Shown here in pieces: positions 1 to 12,000 of a stretch of 64,000 nt of DNA. A program made the translations under genes and the position numbers. Below the pieces are notes generated by a model, which was not told the origin of the DNA, did not search any database, and was given only the letters and a program-made list of their open reading frames with translations. The first letter of the stretch is position 1; the number at the start of each line of letters is the position of its first letter. The DNA is from Corticium candelabrum. Lineage: Eukaryota > Porifera > Homoscleromorpha > Homosclerophorida > Plakinidae. The DNA lies in the NCBI RefSeq assembly GCF_963422355.1, contig NC_085098.1, positions 5,765,765-5,829,764 of the forward strand, in the 5' to 3' direction.

Positions 1-3000
1 GTTTGTGTACTCAACACCCTTCAATACATCCCCATAGTTGGCTTCTCCATCAATAGTGAGAGTACCAGTAGTGTCATCAAATGTTGCTGTTGGTGATGTG
101 AATCCAGTTAGAGTAAGAGACTCACTGGATATTCTCCCAGGCAGTGAAACTTCTGCTTTGGTCACAATTGCACCACAGTCGGTGTCATCAATTGTTACAG
201 TTGAGCTAGCTAGTATAAGTGGCTGCGGTGTGCTTTCTCCTTCATTGAATTCAGCTGTATCCTGTGATATGGTAAGGGTAGGTGGGTTGTCATTTTGCAC
301 TAGAAGACGCACATAGACATTCTGTGGAGGTTCAGAAACAGCCTTTCCATCATTGACTGTTAGAGACAACATGCGATCTGCATTGTCTGGATTGGTGGCA
401 GTGTTTTCATACGTCAATGTTCTAAATGGAAAATAAGGTTATGAAATTTACTCTCGTTCGTTTACTGTACATGGCACAGGAATGGCAACTTACAGTAGCA
501 ATTCTTTATAGTCAGCCTTGGATCTGCGTGTGGTGTCACTACTGCTGCTGATAGTCAGGGTCAGAGAATTAAGTTCGTAGAAGTAGTCTGTTTCAAAATG
601 AGATACACTGCCCGCAAAGCCCAAGCATTCTGCTAAAATGTTATTGTCTGTTCCTCTAGCACAATCATTTAAGTCTTCTGGTAGTATTGATGTATCTCCA
701 GGCCCTCCAGCATTGCATGTCTTCTAAATAATTAATTCTAAATGTTACAAAGTTTTGTGTGGTCAATCTGGTGACTTACTGTTGAAGCATTGACTGTTAG
801 CACAATTTTGACATTATCCAACGTGTCATCATCTACATCTGTGATATTCACTTGAGAATAAATTAAGACTGGACTTCCTCCCTCTTGGAATCGTGGGTTG
901 GCACTTTCAACTGTAACTGTTGGAGGCTCGTTTAGTGGCTCTACATCAATTGTAATCTCCTCAGTATTACCAGGACGCACTAAGTCAAATGCCACGAGAG
1001 TGACCATTCTGACATCATGGCGACGAACTGCATTACTGATGAATTGGACATCAATAAGCATACTGCGAATTTGGTCTTCAGTTGCCTGTGATACACCTTG
1101 AGATTGCACTGTTAACTTGTATGTAAAATTACCTACTACTTCCCAGCCAGATGGAAGCAAATTGTTAGCAGGAGCTATCAAATGGTCTACAAGCATTCCA
1201 TTCTCCATGGCAGGATTGGTGATGGTAATGACCACTTGTCTGAAAAACTTTATGTCTCCCAGCTCAATGTTAAACCCACTGTCTTGCAAGAGTAGAAGTG
1301 TAATTACAGGATTTCGTACAAAGTAGTCAAATGAGGTCCTGAAAATAAAGATATAACAGTAATTGAACTATATGAATGCAACCCAACTTACATTCCTAAT
1401 GTGATGTTTGGTCCCAATGGAACACGATCCATGGACAGAATAGCTGATGCCGTTTCAGTTCTAGTACCATCAGAAGCTCGTACTGTCAACTCCCTTGATG
1501 TCTCGAATGGTTTTCTGGCAACATTCCTGTACTTCACCTTCCTGAGTACCATTTGGAAGTCACTTGGCGGCACAACAGCAGTTGGTAATGGTGTCACCAT
1601 ATATGTTATCTCAAAGTCGTTACTTGTGTTATGAACTTGCAATGCAGTGCCACTCAAGTCAAATTCCAACCATTCTTCATTAGTTTCCAGGTCACCAGCC
1701 TCTGTCATGATGATATAAAGATATTCCATCGATTGCATAGTATCACAATCATCCAAAGCAGCATGCTCAAAGACAACAAGAGGCTGTGGATCCGTATTCT
1801 CTACCCCAAAGAACTGGTATGTTAGCTGCAATGGATCTTGACTTGTGGTAGCATCAAGATCAATTGTTGGTGGATCATTGTCGGGATCAATGAATATATA
1901 TGTATAGACTGGTTCGTTATGAGCCCCACAATCGTCTATAAAGTCAAATTTTAGTAAAACAGATAATGATGGTGGGCAAGGATCTGGGTTGCTGTAGTGA
2001 ACTTTCTTTAGTATGTTCTCATACACTTGAAGTGTAGCTTCTCCTTCAAAACTCAACTGACCATTTTCGTAACTTATTGTCACTCCTTGGTAGCTATTCA
2101 TTGCACTGCCATCAGCACCAAGAACTTGAAGAGAATCCAGCCAATGAGACTGAAAGCCCACAACAGTGACGGTTCCTCTTACTATTTTTTGTGCATCTAC
2201 ATCAGACAGATGTATGCTAGTTGAGTTGACTACTTTGACAGGAATTTTGTCCAATTCAGAGAAAGTAGTGCTGTAGTTTGTGTTTGGTTCATCAAGCAGG
2301 AGCACCAGTGGATCACAGATGAAATCTATGTGCACTTGTGCTTCTGATATTTCGCTTGACGTATCATTTGCATCTTGAACTTGGAACTGAATTTTAAACA
2401 TGGATGCACTCGGTTCATCTGCACTGTTCCAATATGTAGCTGTACCAAGAACATTTTCATAAACACTACTTGATGCACTATTGGTTAGTGTGACCATATG
2501 TGTGTCTTGACCAGAAATTCCCAGTAAACCTTGAGCGTCAACATGAATATGGTGCTCTGCACCACCACCCTCTACTGTTATAGTAGCTGTCTTTATGTTT
2601 GTGTTTGGTAGAACATAGATGTCAGTAATCTTTAAATCATTGGAAAGAGGAGCAGGATTTGTACTTTCTTCCCTGAATGTAGTTGAGAACCCAGTTCCAG
2701 CCATAGTATTGTCAAGATCCACAACGAAGGGACTGTCGTTGATCAATTCTACTGTGAGAATAAATGTGTGTTCTGTCTGTGGAGGCTCATTAGTAGATTC
2801 AACATTGCTGGCAAACTAGAACACATTGATGAATACAAATTATGCACATGGATGTAGTGGTATGTGTTTGTCATCTGTCTGTTTTAAAAGCTGTCTTTGT
2901 TGAGTGCTTGCTTGTTTGTCTGTCATATTTGGTTTGTCTGTCTATCCGCTGATATTGATATGTTGTCTCTGTTGCAATGTACACAATAACATTTGTTTGG

Positions 3001-6000
3001 ACTTACTAATTTACAATTACCTTTTTATCATATCTCGCTTGTTTTACCACTAGTTGGTGTTCATGCAAACACATAGATTTATGTAAGGGTCGTACAGTAC
3101 TCACCTGGAAAACAATTTTACGATCTCCACCTGTAGGCTCACCAACTGGTACTGGACTACTTGCAATATTTGAGTAATAGATGGAATCAATTACTTCATC
3201 AAATAGCTCAATTGGTGCTCCATTTATCTGGTCAATGGCTTCAATCCGGAATCCATCATCATCAGCTCCAACGGTGATGGCATTTTCACGTTCTACAATA
3301 GTATTATTGAACTTCAAATCTTCTTTTTCTCCATCTTGTTTGTTTCTCAGAGTGACAGACATCCAGATAATATTACGATCTTTCGGTGTACTGTCAGCAT
3401 CAGTTAACGTGGCAGGTCCCAACATGACATCGAGTCCATTTTCTGTATATGTGAAACTTGATTCACGAAGCTGAAGTTGTGGTTCCTGGTCATTCCTTGG
3501 CATAATTGATACATTGACGTGGATAATGTTGCTAAACTTTTCACCATTGTATGCTCGAATCTACTCAATCATTGTAAACAAATATCTAACTTAATGAACT
3601 CAAGACTACATACCGAAATGTCCCGCGTGATGAGAGTTGGCTCATCTTTTGTATTCTGGTACGTCACGGTTCGAGCCAATTTCTATAAACACGGATGATG
3701 CCAATTACACTTTACAATAACACAGCTTAGTGTTCATCTTCACCTGGTAGTCTCTTGTTTCTGCAACTCCCTCCAATACCAAAGCTACAAGATCACCTTG
3801 TATTTCCAACCTATGTTCGATACCCAACTCTTGTGCCGATATCTGATATCACCAAATATGCTAGAATTTGTACTTATTGCACATCAATAATATTTGCAGC
3901 TAGCTTACTTCATCTACTGCCATTATTTCATGACCAACATCATAGTTGTGAACTTGAAATTGAAGTTCTTTGAGAATACTGGTGTTGCAGCGCTCGTCAG
4001 AGTCACTTAGTTCAATGTCAGGTGCAAAGTTTACTCCTGTGCCATCTTCCTTGAACATAAATGACACTATTGTGGCAGAAACAACTGGCGGATGATCGTT
4101 GATGAACTCTATCCTGACGGTTGTTCTTGCACTTCCACTGTTCCTAAAATACATTTTTCATTCCTAAATACATTTTACATGTTCCTAAAAGGCTATTTGT
4201 TAAATTGATCAACATCTTAGTTGTAAGAGCATATAAAACCGTCGTCTAGTTCAATCAATACAGATTTTGAAGCCTCATTTGTTCAAACAATAATGGATCA
4301 CCAAGACATGATTTCTACAAGCTTGGCTCAATTTTGTACAGAGTGCAATGTTATATGCCAAAAGTTGTGTGCAATCTTACTACATGCCAATGTTTGTACT
4401 AAGTGGTTTCAAAACTGTTATTTATGTCCTAATCTTCAGAATCATTGGTAGTAATTCTCAATTACTGTTAATTAATGCACGTGCATCAACAGTTGAAAAC
4501 TTCATTGATTGTTCAAGTGTTTGCTATCTAATGCAGTTAACAGTTCATATTTACATATTAAAAATACAAAGCTTTTTGATTGATAGCTAAAGCATTTGTT
4601 GGTGCGGTTGGTTGCTGCAATCACTGATCAAAACTATAAATGCACTGAAACTGTCGTTAGAATTTTTCACAGTCACTGCAATCATATAATAAGATAGAGG
4701 TAACATGCATGTGCATGATGACACAACTGACTAGACAAGAATTTGACAAGATAATACAATTACATGAACTAATTTGTTTGTATGGAGAACAAGCTTCAAT
4801 AAAATTGAATTAACAGCCAGTTCTGTTTTAGTGAGTGGCCTGCCCAGTGAAACAAAACTGCAGGCATGCCAGCAAAACAAAACTGCTAAACATTACTTTC
4901 CATCTGATGCCATAATGTAAATGATTCGACTGATTGGACAACTGATGTTATCACGACTGTTGGAATACACCAGTGTTCGAAGCACTCGCTGATGCTCAAC
5001 TTTATCGCTTTTTCCTGTGATAACTAGTCGAGTGTAATCATTTAGTCCATTTTGGTGATAATATGACACCTGCAACAGGCAACAGATAAAACTGAAGAAG
5101 TCAAAACTGTTTCATGGGCTTTCACAAACTTGCAGTGGTGTTTGCCTTGTGACGTTCTACACAAAGAAACTCAAACAGTCGTTTAACATTTTGAAGATGT
5201 TTACAAGCATACCAAAGTCTCAAATGCAATGTCTGGTGACCAGTCTATCCTGTCCGGACAGACACCATCCTGGCAAATGGACACAGTGACATTAAATATG
5301 TAATCAACACTAAACAAATGATTGCAATTAATTAAGTTGCATTTGAAGTAGATGGAAATTTTAAAAAGACATACGGGTCGTTGTCTGGGTCGTCCAATAG
5401 AAGATTGGGAGTAATTTTTGCGGGTGTTCTTTCCTTTTCCTTGAACGGGTTGTCAGTTGATCCTGGCATAATCTATTTGAAGGGGCTGTAGCTAAACTTT
5501 ATGAAATATAGAGTATGGTCAAATTACCTCTGGCTTTCGATCATTTATGCCTTGGACTTCAACTTGGACAGTGTCGTAGGACTGATGTATGCCATCATCA
5601 ATTTCGAATCGAATGTTTCTTGAGTTTAAGTCTGGCTCATCATCAGCAGATCTGAATCTACAATCAAAGCATTCTTGTATAAATTTGCGAAGCACACATA
5701 CAAAGTTACAATTAATTATTGGTGACCAGGAATGTCTGGTTTGCTCTAGGAACTTTTTCAATATTCATGTTTTGGTAGGGTGTAAGTAGATTTATTATTC
5801 ATATAGTCAGCTAGAAAAGGATCAAGTACATTCAATGATTGCCAAGTGTGATACTTTTACAATGCAATTGCTATTTTCTCCAAACAGTTAAAACAAGCTA
5901 CTTGTAAATCTACAAGCACAGTTTGCACTAAATATCTTGATCAAGTAAGAATTGCTTCTCTAATTAATATTTGTTGTTTAGCCATTTGTGATGCATGCTT

Positions 6001-9000
6001 TTGCAATAAGATGCAGAAGAACTGTGAACCATCCGAACTTTAATTCAAGGGTAAATGTCAACACTGAACCGTCCTTTAATGAATTATAAATGAGTTGATT
6101 AGCTAATAACTACTAATTCTTTCTTCAATTCAACCGTGCTTTTAATCCAGTGGCCACTAAAGAGCTCAAACTTTGGAAGGATACCAGTACATGTACCCTG
6201 ATACATGGTTGGTGATTTCTACATGTTTCCCAGATACTTGACTGGTAACTCTTCGTCATGGTCTACACTATATGCTCCTGTTTAATTAAATGCATTCGTC
6301 AAATGCAGTCACATCACTTGAAGAAGGCAACTTACCTAGCGTATGTACACAGTGATGCAATCACAGCTTTGTTTCAACTGATAGAGGCAACTATTGTAGA
6401 CTGCTTACAATTGGACAAACCAACCGGTACAATTACAATTTACAAGATTTCACAAACAGTTGACTTGCAAAAGACAGCCCCTGTATTAGGTATCAATGCA
6501 ACACTTTATAAATTGATGTCATCTACCAACTTTTTATTGCAATAATTACGGTATTTAAATTTTGTATATTTGAAAATTGCTTCAACAATTGCTTTAATGC
6601 GTCCGTGCACTACTCTGGAAGACTTACTTTGTTGTTAACAGAACTGTTCGGAATACACTCAACGGAGCAGGACCTTGAAGAACAACTTCATTCTTCCAGT
6701 TGCCTTGAGGAATAGTTATGGTACCATTGCTCTGAGTCACGTCAACGTGTACTTGATCAGTTGCAGCTCCACCCACAACTGTCACCTGTGAATATGAACA
6801 AAACCAGAAGTGAGAACAAGCAGACTGGCAAATAGGACAATGTATGGACATGCAGACAAACAACAGACAAATCAATAATACAAACAAAACGATTTAGTAG
6901 CGTCCTGTTAGCTGACCGTTGCACTTTTCATGAAAAACTCTACATGGTCTAAATCTGTCATAACTAGATCACTGAGAATTGTAACTGCATCTCCTTCTTC
7001 TATGTAAGGCTATAATCCCAACACAGCAATTGCACTCCACGAGCACCAACAGAAGTACTATCTATTCTTACCACTCCACTAGCTGTTGCATCCACTACTG
7101 GAGGATGCTTGTTGATTAAAATTACACCAACAGTGACACAGAGAGGAATACTTGAGTGATTTCCGTCAAATGCCCCCAAACACACTCTATAATAAAGTAT
7201 GAATCTTATGTATGTATGTATGTATGTATGTATGTATGTATGTGGCTCAATTGGTTAGAGTGTGCAGTTGGAGATTGGCAACATCCGGGACCTTTGGGTC
7301 AGAGTTTGAGTGCGAGAGGGCCACATACATAAGTTCCCTTGAGCAAGGAACTAACATACAATTGGCTCTCTCTCTCTCCGGAGTGTCAGGTTCTGTCCAA
7401 GAAGCAAAGAAGAAGTGACATACAGACAGTGACTGCTGATAGTGTTTCGATTGTTTCGATTGTATACTAGTATCGTAGAAAGTATCGTAGCAAGTACTTA
7501 GTAGTGTCTGCAGTAACCTGGGCCCTAAGGGTCCTTGTAACAAAACAAAAAATGTATGAAAGTTTGACTTAGTTATGAACAGCACACATTAGTTCCGTAT
7601 TAAGAAACCAGAGAAGGGTCGTGCTGTGCTTCACTGTGCATGACCCTTCTGGGTTAGGTTCTGCTGTGCTTGCCTATCAGTATGCACTCTGTTTAATACA
7701 ATAGAATTAAACAAATGTTGTCCGCTGTGCTCTACTATGCAGTCTGTTGAATAATTTGCGAATGGTTGAACCAATACAGCACCTTTTGTGGACATGTTAT
7801 ACACTAGCTCATTGTAGACTGCAGATGAAGTAGAGAGCTCTTTCTAGCTATATAGTAGATGGTATGTATATATACGCAGAGTATGTATGTACAGACAATG
7901 TCAGAACTAGTGTATGTGTGCATGTACAAACAAGAATAGTTCCAAAACATTCAACAAATCATCTACAAAACCTCAAAGTCACTTTTACATGGTAAAAACA
8001 ACAATCAGGTCCTCACGTGGATCCTAAGCACACTGGAGTGTCCCCTAAACTTTCCGTACACTTTCCGCTTTCGCACCTACTACAAATTTAGTCCGCTGAA
8101 GAGTAGTAGAGAAACTTCGGAGATTGGTGTCCCTTTGTAGAGCTACAGGAATGTTAATTTATTTCTTCACTTGCTTGAGGATAACAAGAATAATAAAAAC
8201 GTTAGTTCTGTAGAGTTGTCAGTTGGTCTCTACTGATTGATATCCATAAATTATCAAATTTTTTAGAACGTGATATATGTATTGCGACTGGGATGAAAGC
8301 ACGTACCTTCTAGGTTTGTCACTTGGCGTGTCCGCTGTATTGTCAAACGTAACTTTGTTTAGTATTTTCTCGTACACATGCAGCATATCTTCGCCCTCAA
8401 TTTCAAGCCCTACAAACACATCAAGTTTCTCAATCAACCGCATGTCCAACAGCCAAACGTTACAATCTCACTTCCTGTGCTAGAGTTATAGGACTTGCTC
8501 AAGTGCGGATAGTTCGTGAGATCCACGTCAAGGACGAGATGGTCGATATCTGCTGGAAAAGGAGCGGTAGCGTGGACGACCACAACCGCCTTCTATAATG
8601 GAAAACACACCAAAGTGCTAGTTAATTAACCAGCTATGAAAACACGGGCAATATATAGAAAATGAGTAGGAAAGCACGTCCGGAATGATTACCTAGAGAG
8701 TGTGGCATGTCATTCCGACCTACAGATGTATGGTACCAAATGGTACAGTACTGAATGCAACCGCATTGCCACTAAAGTGCGTTCACGAATTAGAGCGACT
8801 GGTGAAATGTAGGGTACACCCTAAGGCGTGGCATAGTGCTGGTGTAAACGGATGCTATGTTGTCACAAGAGGCAATCAACATCTATGTTTCAGAGCATAT
8901 GGTGTCAACTACAAATTAGGTAACTATATTGTGAAAGTGCACATATGAACGTGTTGCCTCTGGCTGCCTTGAAACGCAGTTTGCTTCATGATGCAATGAT

Positions 9001-12000
9001 ATACTAAAAATTGTACTTTTGCTATAACCCATGACAACAGACCTGGAAGTTTCTATGTGCTCACTGGTTGTATGTGTCAGTTGCCTCTTTTAGGAACAGC
9101 TATATGTACCAGATACATACACTCATTCACTTCTGGCTCAGAGAAGCGTCTGGAAACAACGAGAACTTGACTAATTTGACCATATCAGAACCAAACTGAC
9201 CAGCCATTTAGTGCATTCTTGAGCATTGATGAGATCACTATGAGGACTTTGACCTTCCTGCTTCCTCTGACCTACAGTTATGCTGCACAGCACAATACAG
9301 GGATTGCTGGGTTTGCGATGGAAAACATCAAGCGCCCTTGTAGAGAAGGTATAGCAAACTTTACTGTAGGAAAGTGAGCAAACTGCGTGAAGCACGTACG
9401 TGAGACGGTGGAAGCATGTACGTGAGACGGTGGAAGCATTACAGGGCAATACAGTGTGTTAGACGACGTTGTAGAGGAGATGGTCATTGAAGTTGGTCCT
9501 GTATCATGTTGTGTCGTTACCGACTATATATTGGTACAGTGTGTACGCACTACTATACCAGACTACACACAGCTGGCTAACCACATGCCACAGTACTATA
9601 TAGTGTCATATTCTATCAGTATGCTAATGAGTGCTACGGGTAGTCCCAAGTCCCTTACTCTACTACACTCCCTTCCACTAAATTTCTCTCTTGGGGGTCT
9701 TCTATTGTTCCTTGTTGTGGGATATCGTCAATTTTCTCTCTGTTGACTTCTCAATTGGTTTCTTTGTTGGCATGTTATCAGTCTGTTCCCCAAAGTAAAC
9801 AGTTCTCTTCAACGCTAAGACCATCTTGAGTAGGGTTGTAACCTTGGATCCATGTGACTTTTCCAGTTCCATCCAGACAATGTATAATGGTATGCCCGTC
9901 TCAAAATTGGATCTGCTTTAGTCTCTTCTGCTACTTCTGCTGCTGTTACAGGTAGATTTTCACAGCAATCCACATGGTACAATTCCTGGTTAGGGTCTAT
10001 GACGTTCACTTCCACTGGCAGTCGGGACAGCATATCTGCTTCCTTATTCTCCTCTCCAACCATATACTCCAGGTTCTACTCATATGCACTTAAAATTAGT
10101 GCCCACCTCTGCAGCCTTGCTGCTGCTAATGCCGGGATACCCTGTTTAGGTCCCAGAATTTTGACCAAAGGTTTGTGATCTGTCACTAGTGTAAATCTTC
10201 GGCCAATGAGGAACTTGTGGACATGACGAACCCCGAAAATTATTGCCAGTGCTTCACGCTCTATTTGGGCGTAGCCCTTTTCTGCTGATGACAGTGTCTG
10301 TGAAGCAAATGCTACTGGTCTCTCCGATCCATCCTCAAACTCGTGACTCAAACAGGCTCCTATTCCATATGGGGATGCGTCACATTTGAGCTTAACTGGT
10401 TGAGACAAATCATAGTGCGTAAGAAAACCAGACTGTAATAACTTGTTCTTTGCTGCATTGAATGCGGCCGTGTGTTTCCTTGTCCCATCTCCACTGTTTT
10501 CCTTTTTGAAGTAACTCATACAATGCTTGTAGAGTATTCGACAGATTTGGTAAGAAATGGCTGTAATAGTTCAACAGCCCCAGAAATGCCTTCAACTCAG
10601 TCACATTTCTTGGCTCAGGTGCTTCCCTGATAGCCCTGACCTTGTCTTCTGTAGGTTTCAGACCTTCGTGATCTACTCTGTGACCTAAGTATGTCACCTC
10701 AGACTGACCAAATTCACATTTGTCCTTCTTTAGCCGGACTCCTCGTTGCTTTAGGCGTTGTAATACTTGCCTCACTCTTGCATCGTGCTCAGCATCAGTT
10801 GAACCGACAATCAGTATGTCATTGAAAAAACAACAAACTCCTGGTATTCCAGACAATATCATATCCATTGTTTTCTGGAAAATACTGGGTGCTGTTTGTA
10901 TACCAAAAGGCATTCTGGTATAAGTAAACAAACCCTTCCTAGTATTTATGGTTAAATGCTGTTGGCTTCAGGTATCCACTTCCATTTGTTGGTAAGTTTG
11001 CTTTAGATCAAGCCTGGTAAATCGTCGACCACCCGCTAAAGTAGCGAATAAATCTTGAGCATTTGGTGTGGAATACTCAATATTTTCCAAATATTCATTG
11101 ATGGTTACTTTGTAGTCACCACACAATCTGATACTGCCGTCAGATTTCCTCACCACTACTATAGGTGAAGCCGACTCGCTCTGTTCTACAAGTGTCAGTA
11201 CTCCTTCTCTGACTAAGCGGTCGATTTCAGTATCCACTTTAGCTTGTAACGCAAATGGTACTGGTCTTGCCTTATCAAAGACTGGCCTTGCATTGGCACT
11301 CAAAAGTAATTTTCGCTTGCACTCCTTGCAGCTTTCCCATTCCTTCCTTGAATAACTCAGGAAACTCGTGTACTGGATCCAGGATGTTCAAGCTAAATAA
11401 AGATGCCCAGTCCAACTTGAGTTGTGACAACCAATTCCTGCCAAGCACTGCTGGCTTATTTGCAGCATTGACGACAACTACTCTACCTCGTATTTCTTGA
11501 TCTCCGTAGCGTACTGGTACTACAGCTTCTCCGCGTACAGACAATGTCTGTCCACACTATTGACTGTAATTTCATGTTGCTGCTCTGGAGTTTGACATGA
11601 GATAGTTGTTTCTCATAGGTCTCCCTGGGAATCACGGTAATAGTTGCACCCGTGTCAACAATCAGCTCTAAATTCTCGTCCAGCTACAGTCATATTGACT
11701 TTGATTGCGTCCTTACTTCCCAGACCATAAAGTGAACATACTTCCTCTTCTTCCACTTGTAACGTGGCTTGTTTCTGGTACTTTGTATTCTTGGTACCTG
11801 TTGCTCCGCTCCCATTCTTGAAATCGCCTTGCTTCTTACTCCGGCAGGCTTTTGCGATATGTCCCTTCTTGTGACATAAATAGCACTCTCTTGATTTTAT
11901 CTGACACTTATCAGGAATAGACTCGTGCCCAGTCCTCCTCCGCGCTAAATTGCTTACACCACGTGCGCTAGCTGTCACGTGTGTATACGTCCATGTGGTT

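Noticed and set aside
7241-7330. A functional tRNA gene
   Set aside because: A- and B-box-like sequences are present but the cloverleaf does not close and an A-rich SINE tail follows; better read as a SINE.
9391-9436. CRISPR-like direct repeat
   Set aside because: Only about two copies of a 22-bp unit without spacers; a simple tandem duplication in eukaryotic DNA.
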